24,089 nt of DNA, from positions 2,665-26,753 of the forward strand of contig DKII01000052.1 of NCBI GenBank assembly GCA_002454125.1, read 5' to 3'. Positions 8,031 to 16,637 of the stretch are shown one piece after another. The number at the start of each line of letters is the position of its first letter. The stretch's first letter is position 1. A model generated the notes under the pieces. The model saw only the letters and a program-made list of their open reading frames with translations, had not been told where the DNA came from and searched no databases. A program made the position numbers and the translations under genes. This DNA comes from Novosphingobium sp. UBA6722 (lineage in GTDB: Bacteria; Pseudomonadota; Alphaproteobacteria; Sphingomonadales; Sphingomonadaceae).

Positions 8031-8104
8031 CCCGTGCGGGACCGGGAGCGAGACTTTTTGGTCTCCGTCAGGGTCCTAGGCAGGTTTCCCGAGCGGCAAA
8101 CTGG

Positions 8105-8133
8105 TTGCAGTGGTGACCACTTGCTCCTAGGAT
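8105..8133 (+). promoter_or_regulatory. Possible promoter with palindromic operator before glutamate dehydrogenase
   Basis: TTGCAG (8105-8110) and TAGGAT (8128-8133) are 17 bases apart, and the spacer contains the perfect palindrome GTGGTGACCAC (8110-8120). The hexamers match the sigma-70 consensus only partly, so the site is tentative; the palindrome could bind a regulator. Confidence 0.28.
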
Positions 8134-8214
8134 GAATACGAATGCTGCGTTAGTCAGCAATAATGTTGTTTGCACGGGCAACGGCAAAAATGGCTGGCCC
8201 GCAGGAGTGTGATC

Positions 8215-11200
8215 ATGGTCAAGTCCGCCGGCAGCACTGCCAATGCTCTTGAACAGGCCCTGGCACAGCGGCTCAGTGCCGCGCTGCTGCCCGGAGATGC
8301 GCCGTTCTCTGCCGAAGGCCTGGCCGCTGCCGCCGCCTTCCTGTGCAGCGCCGCCAGCCAGCGTGAGCCCGGTGAGGCTGCGATCACGATCGAGACCGTC
8401 TCGGGTTCGGCCGCCGAACGCTTCATGCGGGTCGGCGTGATCAACGATGACATGCCGTTCCTGGTCGATTCGATCGCCACGACCGTCGCCGCCCAGGGGC
8501 TGACGATTGACCGGCTGGTCCACCCGGTGCTGCCGGTCCGCCGCGACGGGGCCGGCATGCTGACCGCCGTGGTCGAAGGCGAGGCCGCCGGTGAGAAGCG
8601 CGAATCGATGGTCTACCTTGAGACCCGCCGCGCCGACGCCCGGCAGCGCCGCGCGCTGGAATCGGCGCTGCGCACCACCCTGGGCGATGTTCGCGCCGCC
8701 GTGGCGGACTGGCCCAAGCTGCAGGCCGCGATGGCTGACGATGCCGACAGTCTGGCCGATGGCGAAGGCGCGGCGCTGCTGCGCTGGTTCAAGGATGGGA
8801 TGCTGACCCAGCTGGGCCATGTCCTGCGCCACCGCGACGGGACCCAGTCGGGCGCGCTCGGCATCTGCCGCCGCGGGGCGAAGAGCCTGCTCGGCCCGAT
8901 CTCCTATGAGCGCGCCTTTGCCTGGTTCGAGGGCAAGAAAGCGCGCCCCGGCCTGCTGGTGGTGAAGTCCAACCACGTCAGCAATGTCCACCGCCGCACG
9001 CCGCTCGACCTGTTCATCGTGCCGGTGTTCGAGGGCGGGAAGCTGGAAAGCCTCTCGGTCCACGCCGGGATCTGGACCAGCGCCGGCCTGGCCGCCGCGC
9101 CCACGCAGGTGCCGCGGATGCGCACGCAATTGTCGGACTTGATGACCCGCTTCGGCTTCGCGCCGCAGGGCCATGCCGGCAAGGCGCTGGTCCATGCCCT
9201 GACCGCGCTGCCGCACGATCTGCTGATCGGCTTCACCGACGACGACCTTGAGCGGATCGCGACCACGATGATGAGCCTGGTCGATCGGCCCCGGCCCAAG
9301 CTGGCGCTGGTTCCGGCGGCGCTGATGCGCCACGTCTTCGCCTTCGCCTGGCTGCCGCGCGACATAATGTCGACGGCCACCCGCAAGCAGATCGAGGCCA
9401 TGCTGGTCGAGGCCTGCGGGGCCCCGCTGCTCGACTGGAGCCTGGAGGTCGAGGGCAGCCTCGCCATGCTGCGGTTCGTGCTCGATCTGCCTGAAGTGGC
9501 CAAGCTGCCCGACGAGGCCGCGCTCGATGCGCGCCTTCAGGGCATGTTGCGCGGCTGGAACGAGGCGGTCGAAAGCGAGATCGCCGCGAGTGAAGACCCG
9601 AGCCGCGCCGCCGCCATTGCCGCGCGCTATGCCGAGGCATTTCCGCTGGCCTATCGCGGCGCCTATGGCCCGGCCGAGGCGGCGCAGGACATTGCCCGGC
9701 TGCGCAAGCTGGCCGGCGAGGGCGAGGCCGGACCGCGCCGCGATGCTCGCCTGCACCACATGGCCGGGGATGAGGCCGGGACGCTGCAGCTAAAGGTCTA
9801 TCAGCGCGGCGGGGCGATTGCCCTGTCCGATGCAGTCCCGGCGCTCGAGAACTTCGGCTTCCGGGTGGTCGAAGACCTGCCGACCGAGCTGGATCAGGGC
9901 CGGCTAGGCACGATCCACGATTTCCAGCTGGCCCTGCCGATGGGGCTTGAAGCCGGCGCCGTGATGGCCCGCGCCGCCGCGATCGAAGCGGCCTTTGCCG
10001 ACGTGCTGAACGGCGCGGCCGAGGACGATCCGTTCAACCGCCTGATCACCACGGTCGGGCTCTCCGCGCCCGAAACCAACTGGCTGCGCGCCTGGTATCG
10101 CTACCTGCGTCAGGCCGGGCTCAACTATGGCGTGCCGACCGCGGTCGACGCGCTGCACCATGCGCCGCAGGTGACGCGCGGCCTGGTCGACCTGTTCGCC
10201 GCGCGCCACGATCCGGCCTTCAAGGGCGATCGCCTCGCCGCCGAAGCCAAGGCCCAGGACGCGATCCGCGATGGACTCGCGCTGGTTTCCGCGATCAACG
10301 ATGACCGCCTGCTGCGCCAGTACCGTGCGGTGGTCGAAGCCATGCTGCGGACCAATGCCTTTGCCCCGGCCGGGCAGCAGGCGCTGGCCTTCAAGCTCGA
10401 TTCCGCGCTGGTCCCCGGCCTGCCGAGGCCGCTGCCGTGGCGTGAGATCTTTGTCTATTCACGCCGGGTCGAGGGCATTCACCTGCGCTCCGGCCCGGTT
10501 GCGCGCGGCGGGCTGCGCTGGTCCGACCGGCGCGATGACTTCCGCACCGAAATCCTTGGCCTGATGAAGGCCCAGCGGGTCAAGAACGCGGTGATCGTGC
10601 CGAGCGGGGCGAAGGGCGGGTTCTATCCCAAGCAGCTCCCCGATCCGGCGCGGGACCGCGATGGCTGGCTGGCCGAGGGCAAGGAAAGCTACAAGCTGTT
10701 CATCCGCACGCTGCTGTCGATCACCGACAATATCGTCGGCGCCAAGGTGGTCCATCCCAAGCAGGTGGTGATCCGCGACGGCGAGGACCCGTACTTCGTG
10801 GTCGCCGCCGACAAGGGCACCGCGACCTATTCCGATACCGCCAATGCCATCGCCGAAGAGCATGATTTCTGGCTCGACGATGCCTTCGCCAGCGGCGGGT
10901 CGAAGGGCTATGACCACAAGGCGATGGGCATCACCGCCAAGGGGGCCTGGCTCTCGGTCCAGCGGCACTTCCTCGAAATGGGCGTCGATGTGCAGACCCA
11001 GCCGATCCGCGTGGCCGGCTGCGGTGACATGTCGGGCGACGTGTTCGGCAACGGCATGCTGCTGTCCAAGGCGCTGAAGGTCGTCGCCGCGTTCGATCAC
11101 CGCCACATCTTCCTCGATCCCGATCCCGATCCGGCCAAGAGCTGGGCCGAACGGGCACGAATGTTCGCCCTGCCGCGCTCGAGCTGGGAAGACTACAATG

Positions 11201-12888
11201 CCAAGCTGATTTCCAAGGGCGGCGGGGTCTTTGCCCGCAGCCTCAAGGAAGTGCCGCTGTCAAAGGAAGTCCAGGCCATGCTCGGGCTCGACCAGCCCAG
11301 CATCGATCCCGATGGCCTGATCACCGCGATCCTCAAGGCCGAGATCGACCTGCTGTGGTTCGGCGGGATCGGCACCTATGTGAAGAGCTCGGCTGAAAAC
11401 AACGTCCAGGTCGGCGATCCGGCCAACGATGCGCTGCGCATCGATGGCGCGCAGGTCCGCGCCCGGGCGATCGGCGAAGGCGCGAACCTGGGCTGCACCC
11501 AGGCCGGCCGGATCGAGTTCGCCCTCAAGGGTGGGCGGATCAACACGGACTTCATCGACAATTCCGCCGGGGTCGATTGCTCGGACAACGAGGTCAACAT
11601 CAAGATTGCCCTTGCCGGGGCCAAGCGCGCCGGCCGCCTCACGGAGGATGACCGCGTCAAGCTGCTCTCTGCCATGACCGACGAGGTTGGCGAGATCGTG
11701 CTGGAGGACAACCGGCTCCAGGCACTGGCGCTGTCGATCGCCGCGGCAGGCGGCGCGGCGACCACCGCCTCGCACCTGCGGCTGATCGAAACGCTGGAGG
11801 CCAGCGGGCAGCTCGATCGCAAGACTGAGGGTCTCGCCGAAAGCGATGTCCTCGCCCGCCGCGCGGCTGAAGGCCACGGTCTGACCCGGCCCGAGCTGGC
11901 GGTCGTGCTGTCCAGCACCAAGCTGGTGCTGCAGGACGCGCTTGAGCATTCCTCTGTCCCCGACGATCCGCTGCTGGAGGGCGAGCTGCTTGCCGCCTTC
12001 CCTGTGCCGATGCGGGCCAAGTTCAAGGCCGATATTCTCGAGCACCGGCTGCGGCGTGAGATCATCGCCACCAAGCTGGCCAACCGCATGGTCAACCGGC
12101 TCGGGCTGATCCACCCGTTCGAACTGGTCGAGGAAGAAGGCGCTACGCTGGCCCAGGTCACCACGGCCTTTGTCGCGGCTGAGCGCCTGCTCGGCATGGC
12201 AGCGATCTGGCAGGGGATCGAAAGCCAGCCGATGCCCGAAGCCGCGCGCATCCTGCTGTTCGACCGGGCGGCGGCGGCGATGGTCAATCACATGGCCGAC
12301 TTGCTGCGGGTCTCCGGCGGGGCGCTTTCGGCGGGCGAACTGGTTGCCCAGCTGGAAGGCGGGGTCACCCTGCTCTCCGGCGCGACCGGCCGCCTGCTCT
12401 CGCGCGAAGGCCAGGCCCAGTCGGCTGCCCTGCAGGAGCGGTTTGTCGCCGCCGGGGCGCCGGTCGAACTGTCTGCAGCCGTTGCCCACCTGTTCGATCT
12501 CGATGGCTCGGTTGGCCTCGCCATGCTGGCGCGCCAGACCGGGACCAAGCCCGAAGCCCTGACCCGCGCCTTCATCGCGCTGGGCCGCGATCTGGGGCTC
12601 GACTGGGCCCAGCAGGCGGCCGAGCGGCTGGCACCGACCGATCCGTGGGAGCGCCTGCTGGTCAACAGCCTGGCCCGCGACATCCAGCATATGCGGCTCG
12701 ATTTCCTGCGCCGCCATGCCGATGACCAGGGCGAACCGCTGGCCGTGGTTGAGCGCTGGACCGAGGCGCAGGCGGCGGCGATCCGCCAGTTCCGCGCTGT
12801 CGTTACCCGTGCCCAGGCCGCCCCGGCGCTCGCGCCGACGATGCTGGCGCAGATCGGTAATCAGGCCCGCAACCTGCTGGCGCGGTAA
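8215..12888 (+). CDS. gdhB: NAD-specific glutamate dehydrogenase, 180-kDa class
   Basis: Oxidatively deaminates glutamate to 2-oxoglutarate and ammonium with NAD+, a catabolic enzyme linking amino-acid use to the TCA cycle. The 1557 residues match the very large GDH-180 class known from Streptomyces, Pseudomonas and Caulobacter. The first ~700 residues are the class-specific regulatory region with ACT-like segments (e.g. FLVDSIATTVAAQGL). The catalytic domain follows, with ARGGLRWSDRRDDFRTE (about 762-778), the lysine-containing VPSGAKGGFYPKQ, and the nucleotide-binding stretch VAGCGDMSGDVFGNGMLLSK (about 932). A helical C-terminal domain of ~500 residues ends the protein. ATG 8215 is preceded by GCAGGAG at good spacing; an upstream in-frame TTG at 8170 is less likely. 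It appears to be monocistronic. The gene symbol is a class name; other species call it gdh2 or gdhZ. Confidence 0.96.
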   Translation: MVKSAGSTANALEQALAQRLSAALLPGDAPFSAEGLAAAAAFLCSAASQREPGEAAITIETVSGSAAERFMRVGVINDDMPFLVDSIATTVAAQGLTIDRLVHPVLPVRRDGAGMLTAVVEGEAAGEKRESMVYLETRRADARQRRALESALRTTLGDVRAAVADWPKLQAAMADDADSLADGEGAALLRWFKDGMLTQLGHVLRHRDGTQSGALGICRRGAKSLLGPISYERAFAWFEGKKARPGLLVVKSNHVSNVHRRTPLDLFIVPVFEGGKLESLSVHAGIWTSAGLAAAPTQVPRMRTQLSDLMTRFGFAPQGHAGKALVHALTALPHDLLIGFTDDDLERIATTMMSLVDRPRPKLALVPAALMRHVFAFAWLPRDIMSTATRKQIEAMLVEACGAPLLDWSLEVEGSLAMLRFVLDLPEVAKLPDEAALDARLQGMLRGWNEAVESEIAASEDPSRAAAIAARYAEAFPLAYRGAYGPAEAAQDIARLRKLAGEGEAGPRRDARLHHMAGDEAGTLQLKVYQRGGAIALSDAVPALENFGFRVVEDLPTELDQGRLGTIHDFQLALPMGLEAGAVMARAAAIEAAFADVLNGAAEDDPFNRLITTVGLSAPETNWLRAWYRYLRQAGLNYGVPTAVDALHHAPQVTRGLVDLFAARHDPAFKGDRLAAEAKAQDAIRDGLALVSAINDDRLLRQYRAVVEAMLRTNAFAPAGQQALAFKLDSALVPGLPRPLPWREIFVYSRRVEGIHLRSGPVARGGLRWSDRRDDFRTEILGLMKAQRVKNAVIVPSGAKGGFYPKQLPDPARDRDGWLAEGKESYKLFIRTLLSITDNIVGAKVVHPKQVVIRDGEDPYFVVAADKGTATYSDTANAIAEEHDFWLDDAFASGGSKGYDHKAMGITAKGAWLSVQRHFLEMGVDVQTQPIRVAGCGDMSGDVFGNGMLLSKALKVVAAFDHRHIFLDPDPDPAKSWAERARMFALPRSSWEDYNAKLISKGGGVFARSLKEVPLSKEVQAMLGLDQPSIDPDGLITAILKAEIDLLWFGGIGTYVKSSAENNVQVGDPANDALRIDGAQVRARAIGEGANLGCTQAGRIEFALKGGRINTDFIDNSAGVDCSDNEVNIKIALAGAKRAGRLTEDDRVKLLSAMTDEVGEIVLEDNRLQALALSIAAAGGAATTASHLRLIETLEASGQLDRKTEGLAESDVLARRAAEGHGLTRPELAVVLSSTKLVLQDALEHSSVPDDPLLEGELLAAFPVPMRAKFKADILEHRLRREIIATKLANRMVNRLGLIHPFELVEEEGATLAQVTTAFVAAERLLGMAAIWQGIESQPMPEAARILLFDRAAAAMVNHMADLLRVSGGALSAGELVAQLEGGVTLLSGATGRLLSREGQAQSAALQERFVAAGAPVELSAAVAHLFDLDGSVGLAMLARQTGTKPEALTRAFIALGRDLGLDWAQQAAERLAPTDPWERLLVNSLARDIQHMRLDFLRRHADDQGEPLAVVERWTEAQAAAIRQFRAVVTRAQAAPALAPTMLAQIGNQARNLLAR

Positions 12889-13268
12889 TCCATCCGGCGG
12901 CGAACCCGGACCTTACGCCAGAGGGAATACACGCGAACGGGCGAGCCGGCGCGGGGTGCCTGAACCGGACAGGCTTGGCTGGCGCGCTTTCGGGCGAAAG
13001 GCTGACAAGCAGCGCGCAGGTCTTGTCGGCGCGATCCTTCGTGCAGGGCGAAAGCGGGGCGGACTCGCACCTTTGCCGCTGTTCACCGGGGCATACCCCG
13101 GAGTTTTGCAGACGGAGATCGCCGCCTGCTCCCTGCATCGTGGTGGCGCAGACGCCTCTGCTGGGAGGGACGCGCCGGCCGCGCGGGTGGAAAGCGCAGC
13201 TGACCGCCCGCACCCGTCGCACCAGTGGTTACTGGCGGCGGAGTGTATAACCGATATGGTTATAAATG
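12889..13268. other. 380-base non-coding interval rich in hairpins
   Basis: No ORF here has protein-like composition or family similarity. Stem-loops crowd the interval: GCCTG/CAGGC (about 12958-12974), CTTTCG/CGAAAG (12987-13000), GCTGACAAG/CTTGTCGGC (13002-13029, one G-U pair), CCGGGG-CATA-CCCCGG (13086-13101, followed by AGTTTTG on the plus strand, the nearest thing to a terminator for the dehydrogenase gene), and CCAGT-GGTT-ACTGG (13222-13235). The right end carries the promoter and dyad described separately. Confidence 0.65.
12890..13237 (-). ncRNA. Candidate structured non-coding RNA of unknown family
   Basis: A near-consensus promoter at 13244-13272 would start a minus-strand transcript near 13237 that runs into this hairpin-dense, ORF-free interval and away from queG. 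Besides local stems, a longer-range pairing GCGATC/GATCGC (about 13118-13123 with 13031-13036) encloses the CCCCGG hairpin. The sequence lacks the diagnostic cores of RNase P RNA, SRP RNA and tmRNA, so no known family is assigned. The 3' end is a guess: there is no U-run terminator before the dehydrogenase stop codon. Confidence 0.33.
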
Positions 13269-13272
13269 TCAA
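13244..13272 (-). promoter_or_regulatory. Strong sigma-70-like promoter on the minus strand with embedded dyad
   Basis: TTGACA (13272-13267) and TATACA (13249-13244) are separated by exactly 17 bases, 11 of 12 consensus positions. The -35 hexamer overlaps the queG stop codon. The spacer and -10 contain the inverted repeat TATAACC-N5-GGTTATA (13246-13264), a possible repressor site. The local AT-richness stands out sharply from the GC-rich surroundings. Confidence 0.62.
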
Positions 13273-14309
13273 GCCAATTGTGCCAAGGCCCAGCCTGCCG
13301 CCTCGGCCACGACCGGGTCGGGATCGCCCGCCAGCGCCTGCACCTGCGGCCGCAGCGCGGCATCGCCGCTATTGCCGGCGGCGTAGAGACAGTTGCGCAC
13401 GAAGCGGTCACGGCCGATCCGCTTGATCGGCGATCCGCTGAACAGCTTACGGAAGGCGGCGTCATCCAGCGCCAGCAGATCGGCCAGGCGCGGCGCGGTC
13501 AGCTCGGCGCGGGGCAGGAAGGCGCGCATGGTGTGGGCCGTGCTGGCGAACTTGTTCCACGGGCAGACCGCCACGCAATCATCGCAGCCGTAGATCCGGT
13601 TGCCCAAGGCCGGGCGGAATTCCTCCGGCACCGGTCCCTTGTGCTCGATCGTCAGGTAGGAAATGCAGCGCCGCGCATCGAGTTGATAGGGCGCCGGGAA
13701 CGCATCGGTCGGGCAAGCGGTCTGGCAGGCGCTGCAAGAACCGCAGCGATCCTCCCCCGCCTGGTCCACCGGCAGGGCCAGCGTGGTGTAGATCGCGCCC
13801 AGGAACAGCCACGAACCATGCTCGCGGCTGACCAGGTTGGTGTGCTTGCCTTGCCAGCCCAGCCCTGCGGCCTGACCCAGCGGCTTTTCCATCACCGGCG
13901 CGGTATCGACGAAGACCTTGACCCCGATGTCACCCAGCCCGCGCTTTGCCGCTTCGGCCACCAGCCAGCGGGCAAGGGCCTTGAGCGCCTTCTTGACTGT
14001 GTCGTGATAGTCGGAGCCTTGCGCATAGACCGAAATCCGCGCGCGGCCCGCGCGTTCGGCCAGCGGATCGGCGGCGGGGGCATAGCTCATGCCCAGGGCG
14101 ATCACGCTGGCGGCCTCGGGCCACAGGCCCTGCGGGCTGCGGCGGTGGTGAGCGCGGGCCTCCATCCAGTCCATCGCGCCGTGGCGGCCCTGGTCCAGCC
14201 ATTCCTCCAGCCGCCGGGCGCGCAACGGGTCCTCCGCCGCCGCGGTTACCCCGCAGGCAGCAAAGCCCAGCCGCGCCGCCTCGCGGGCCAGATCGGCCTT
14301 AAGGCCCAT
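13269..14309 (-). CDS. queG: Epoxyqueuosine reductase
   Basis: Catalyses the last step of queuosine synthesis, reducing epoxyqueuosine to queuosine in the wobble position of tRNAs; the enzyme needs cobalamin and two 4Fe-4S clusters. The sequence has the N-terminal cobalamin-binding domain ([38 protein letters not shown]), then the ferredoxin motifs [12 protein letters not shown] and [11 protein letters not shown] with flanking [18 protein letters not shown], and a short HEAT-like C-terminus ([20 protein letters not shown]). Length is 346 residues from ATG 14309. A TTG at 14330 in the same frame has a better placed AGGAG 11 nt upstream and would add seven residues, so the start is uncertain. 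It diverges from the ABC transporter genes. Confidence 0.96.
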   Translation of the reverse strand: MGLKADLAREAARLGFAACGVTAAAEDPLRARRLEEWLDQGRHGAMDWMEARAHHRRSPQGLWPEAASVIALGMSYAPAADPLAERAGRARISVYAQGSDYHDTVKKALKALARWLVAEAAKRGLGDIGVKVFVDTAPVMEKPLGQAAGLGWQGKHTNLVSREHGSWLFLGAIYTTLALPVDQAGEDRCGSCSACQTACPTDAFPAPYQLDARRCISYLTIEHKGPVPEEFRPALGNRIYGCDDCVAVCPWNKFASTAHTMRAFLPRAELTAPRLADLLALDDAAFRKLFSGSPIKRIGRDRFVRNCLYAAGNSGDAALRPQVQALAGDPDPVVAEAAGWALAQLA

Positions 14310-14324
14310 GATTTCCGCGGCGTT

Positions 14325-14340
14325 AACCAAACTTCTGGTT
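14325..14340. repeat. Small dyad in the queG/ABC divergent promoter region
   Basis: AACCA (14325-14329) and TGGTT (14336-14340) form a 5-bp inverted repeat in the roughly 90 bases between the two divergent starts. It may be an operator; it overlaps the alternative TTG start region of queG. Confidence 0.25.
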
Positions 14341-14398
14341 GCTCCTGTTCACGCCGCCTCCATAGTGGCCGCAATCTATGAAGCTAGGGGAATGGCAG

Positions 14399-15376
14399 AT
14401 GGCGGGCAATCTCGGCGCCGCAGAGACGAGTGGCGCGGGACGTCCGCTGGCAATCGAAGCGCGAGGCCTGGTCAAGCGGTTCGACGGCTTCACCGCGGTT
14501 GACGGGGTCGATATCTCCGTCCCCGAAGGCGCGATCTACGGCATTCTTGGCCCCAACGGCGCGGGCAAGACCACGACGCTGCGGATGCTGCTGGGCATCA
14601 TCGATCCCGATGAAGGCGTGCGCCGCGTGCTGGGGCATGACCGCCCGCACGAGATCAGCCACGCGATCGGCTATCTGCCCGAAGAGCGCGGGCTCTATCC
14701 GGCGATGAAGGCCTATGAGGCGATTGCCTTCCTTGGCGCGCTGCGCGGCCTGCCGCTGGCCGAAGGGCGCACGCGCGGCAAGGCGCTGCTCGAAGAGCAT
14801 GGCCTGGGCTATGCGACCGAACGCCAGATCCGCCAGCTCTCCAAGGGCATGGCCCAGCAGGTGCAATTGCTTGGCACGCTAGTCCACGAACCGCGGCTGG
14901 TGGTGTTTGACGAGCCGTTCTCGGGCCTCGACGCGCTCAACCAGGGCAAGCTGGAAAAGATGATCCGCGCGCTGGCGGCCAAGGGCACGACGGTGATCTT
15001 CTCGACCCACGTGATCGCCCATGCCGAGCGGCTGTGCGATGAAGTAGCGATCATCGCCGGGGGCAAGGTGCCGTTCGCCGGGCCGGTCGACGTGGCGCGG
15101 GACCGGATCCGGCCGCAGGTCCGGCTGGAAACGCGGGCGACCGAGGGGGCCTGGCGCGCCGCGTTGCCGGCCGATGCCCGGCACGAAGGCAATTTCTGGC
15201 TGTTCTCGCTGCCCGAAAGCGGAATCGAGCCGCTGCTGCGCGCCCTGATCGAGGGGGAGGCGGGGATCCTCTCGCTCTCGATCGAACGCGCCGGGCTGCA
15301 CGATGCCTTCGTCGCCATCGCCGGTGAGGCTGCGGCGCGCGCGCTTGAAGAAGGCAATGGCGAGGAGCCCCGCTGA
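14399..15376 (+). CDS. ABC transporter ATP-binding protein, NatA-like
   Basis: ATPase subunit of an ABC-2-type exporter, 325 residues. Walker A GPNGAGKTT is at about 51-59, the signature LSKGMAQQVQ follows in the middle, Walker B is LVVFDEPFSGLD, and the switch histidine lies in STHVIAHAERL. After about residue 220 comes the DUF4162-like C-terminal domain typical of NatA and YhaQ proteins. ATG 14399 is preferred because AGGGGA lies 8 nt upstream; an in-frame ATG at 14378 has no ribosome site. The permease gene begins one base after this stop codon, so the two are coexpressed and form the complex. NatA/NatB export sodium in Bacillus, but the substrate here cannot be inferred from sequence. Confidence 0.94.
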   Translation: MAGNLGAAETSGAGRPLAIEARGLVKRFDGFTAVDGVDISVPEGAIYGILGPNGAGKTTTLRMLLGIIDPDEGVRRVLGHDRPHEISHAIGYLPEERGLYPAMKAYEAIAFLGALRGLPLAEGRTRGKALLEEHGLGYATERQIRQLSKGMAQQVQLLGTLVHEPRLVVFDEPFSGLDALNQGKLEKMIRALAAKGTTVIFSTHVIAHAERLCDEVAIIAGGKVPFAGPVDVARDRIRPQVRLETRATEGAWRAALPADARHEGNFWLFSLPESGIEPLLRALIEGEAGILSLSIERAGLHDAFVAIAGEAAARALEEGNGEEPR

Positions 15377-15377
15377 C

Positions 15378-16625
15378 ATGACCGGACGTCTTTCAACCCT
15401 CGCTGCCGCCTTTGTCATCGCCCGGCGCGATTTCACCGCGATCCTGTTCTCGCGCTCGTTCTTCTTCTTCCTGCTGGGTCCGCTGTTCCCGCTGCTGGTC
15501 GGTGGACTGGCCGGGGGGATCGGCAAGGAAGTGCAAAGCAATGCCGCCCGGCCCGAGCTGGGCGTGGCCATGTCGGCCGCCGATGCCCAGGCGCTGATCG
15601 CCGCGCGTGAGCGGCTGGAGCCGCAACTGGGCAGCGCCGTGCCCGAACTGGTCGTGGTCAAGGCGGTGCGCCCCGGCGAACGCTTTGATGTCGCGGCCGC
15701 CATGCAGGACAAGCGCGTCAACCTGGCCGCCGTGGTCACGGGTGACCTGCAAAAGCCGGTGCTGTCCGGTCCCAAGGAGCGGATCGCCGCCTGGCGCGGG
15801 CCGGTCGCGGTGCTGGCCGCCGAGGCGCAGCGCGCCGGCGGGACCGACTATCCGGCGGTCGATCTGGCCCCGGTCAAGCTGGCCACCACGGCCGACGAGG
15901 CGCGCAGCCGGATGGTGACCGCGCAGCTGGGCCAGACCGTCCTGTTCCTGCTCACCATGCTGCTGGCCGGCATGGTCCTGTCCAACCTGGTCGAGGAAAA
16001 GGGCAACAAGATCATCGAGGTTCTGGCCGCTGCGATCCCGATGGACGCGGTGTTCCTGGGCAAGCTGTTTGCCATGCTGGCGGTTTCCTTCGTCGGGATC
16101 GCGGTCTGGGCCACGGCGGGCAGCGCGATCTGGCTCGGGTCCGGCAACGATCTTGGCCAGTATCCGTCCCCGGCGGTCGGCTGGCCGCTGTTCTTCCTGC
16201 TGGGTACGGCCTATTTCGCGATGGGCTACCTGCTGCTTGGCTCGCTGTTCCTGGCGATCGGCTCGATGGCGACGACGGTGCGCGAAGTGCAGACCCTGTC
16301 GATGCCCGTTACCATGCTCCAGCTGCTCAACTTCTTCTTCGCCTCGTGGGCGATGGCCCGGCCGGGAACCGCCATGGAGCTGGCGGCGATGGTGGTGCCG
16401 TTCAGCTCGCCTTTCGCGATGCTGGCCCGCGCGGCGCAGAGCGATGCGTTGTTGCCGCATGTCCTGGCGCTGGCCTGGCAGGTGGTCTGCGTGGCGGTCT
16501 TCGTCCGGGTCGGGGCAACGCTGTTCCGGCGCTGGGTGATGAAGAGCGGGCCGGCCCGTAGTGACGGCAAGGGACCTTGGCGGCGATTGGCGGGGCGGCT
16601 GTTCGCGCGGCAGGCCGTGCGCTGA
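15378..16625 (+). CDS. ABC-2 type permease, NatB-like
   Basis: Membrane subunit of the exporter, 415 residues. One N-terminal helix (about 28-45, FFFFLLGPLFPLLVGGLAGG) is followed by a large extracytoplasmic domain (about 46-178). A cluster of five or so helices then follows (QTVLFLLTMLLAGMVLSNLV, LFAMLAVSFVGIAVWA, WPLFFLLGTAYFAMGYLLLG, VTMLQLLNFFFASWAMA, LALAWQVVCVAVFVRVG). The VEEKGNKIIEVLAAAIP element between helices is characteristic of NatB/YhaP permeases and contacts the ATPase. The basic C-terminal tail is cytoplasmic. The start is one base downstream of the ATPase stop. Family placement is firm; substrate is unknown. Confidence 0.92.
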   Translation: MTGRLSTLAAAFVIARRDFTAILFSRSFFFFLLGPLFPLLVGGLAGGIGKEVQSNAARPELGVAMSAADAQALIAARERLEPQLGSAVPELVVVKAVRPGERFDVAAAMQDKRVNLAAVVTGDLQKPVLSGPKERIAAWRGPVAVLAAEAQRAGGTDYPAVDLAPVKLATTADEARSRMVTAQLGQTVLFLLTMLLAGMVLSNLVEEKGNKIIEVLAAAIPMDAVFLGKLFAMLAVSFVGIAVWATAGSAIWLGSGNDLGQYPSPAVGWPLFFLLGTAYFAMGYLLLGSLFLAIGSMATTVREVQTLSMPVTMLQLLNFFFASWAMARPGTAMELAAMVVPFSSPFAMLARAAQSDALLPHVLALAWQVVCVAVFVRVGATLFRRWVMKSGPARSDGKGPWRRLAGRLFARQAVR

Positions 16626-16637
16626 ATCCGGTCCATT

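Larger units (their letters stand above)
7893..8214. other. Intergenic region with repeat, dyads and promoter for glutamate dehydrogenase
   Basis: The 322 non-coding bases contain, in order: a 6-bp stem-loop CGATCA/TGATCG (7901-7906/7913-7918) right after the monooxygenase stop, possibly a weak terminator without a U-run; the long imperfect inverted repeat 7927-8030; a GAGAC-TTTTTG-GTCTC hairpin near 8049-8064; two copies of the palindrome CCTAGG (8075-8080 and 8126-8131); the palindrome GTGGTGACCAC (8110-8120); and AT-rich DNA from about 8128 to 8190 leading to the dehydrogenase start. No conventional gene was found. Confidence 0.6.

Noticed and set aside
8068..9759. 563-codon and 485-codon minus-strand ORFs opposite the glutamate dehydrogenase gene
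   Set aside because: Shadow frames rich in His/Gln/Arg/Gly, mirroring the codon bias of the real gene.
12970..13080. Cobalamin-riboswitch-like words on the minus strand (GGTGCGAGTCCGC and a B12-box-like GACAAGACCTGC)
   Set aside because: The other conserved blocks (the GGGAA, CGCAACTGT and GCCACTG elements) are missing, spacing is too short, and no gene on that strand lies downstream to be controlled.
13086..13108. Intrinsic terminator for the glutamate dehydrogenase gene (CCGGGG hairpin then AGTTTTG)
   Set aside because: The U-tract is short and interrupted, and it lies about 200 bases past the stop; kept only as a hairpin in the interval description.
12890..13237. tmRNA, RNase P RNA or SRP RNA as the identity of the structured interval
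   Set aside because: No tag reading frame with AANDN-like codons, no GAGGAAAGTCCGGGC core, and no GGAAGG..AGCAGCC SRP core were found on either strand.
12803..13272. Short ORFs on both strands in the gdh-queG interval
   Set aside because: Composition is Arg/Pro/Ser/Ala-rich and frame-independent, without ribosome sites or family motifs; typical of GC-rich non-coding DNA.
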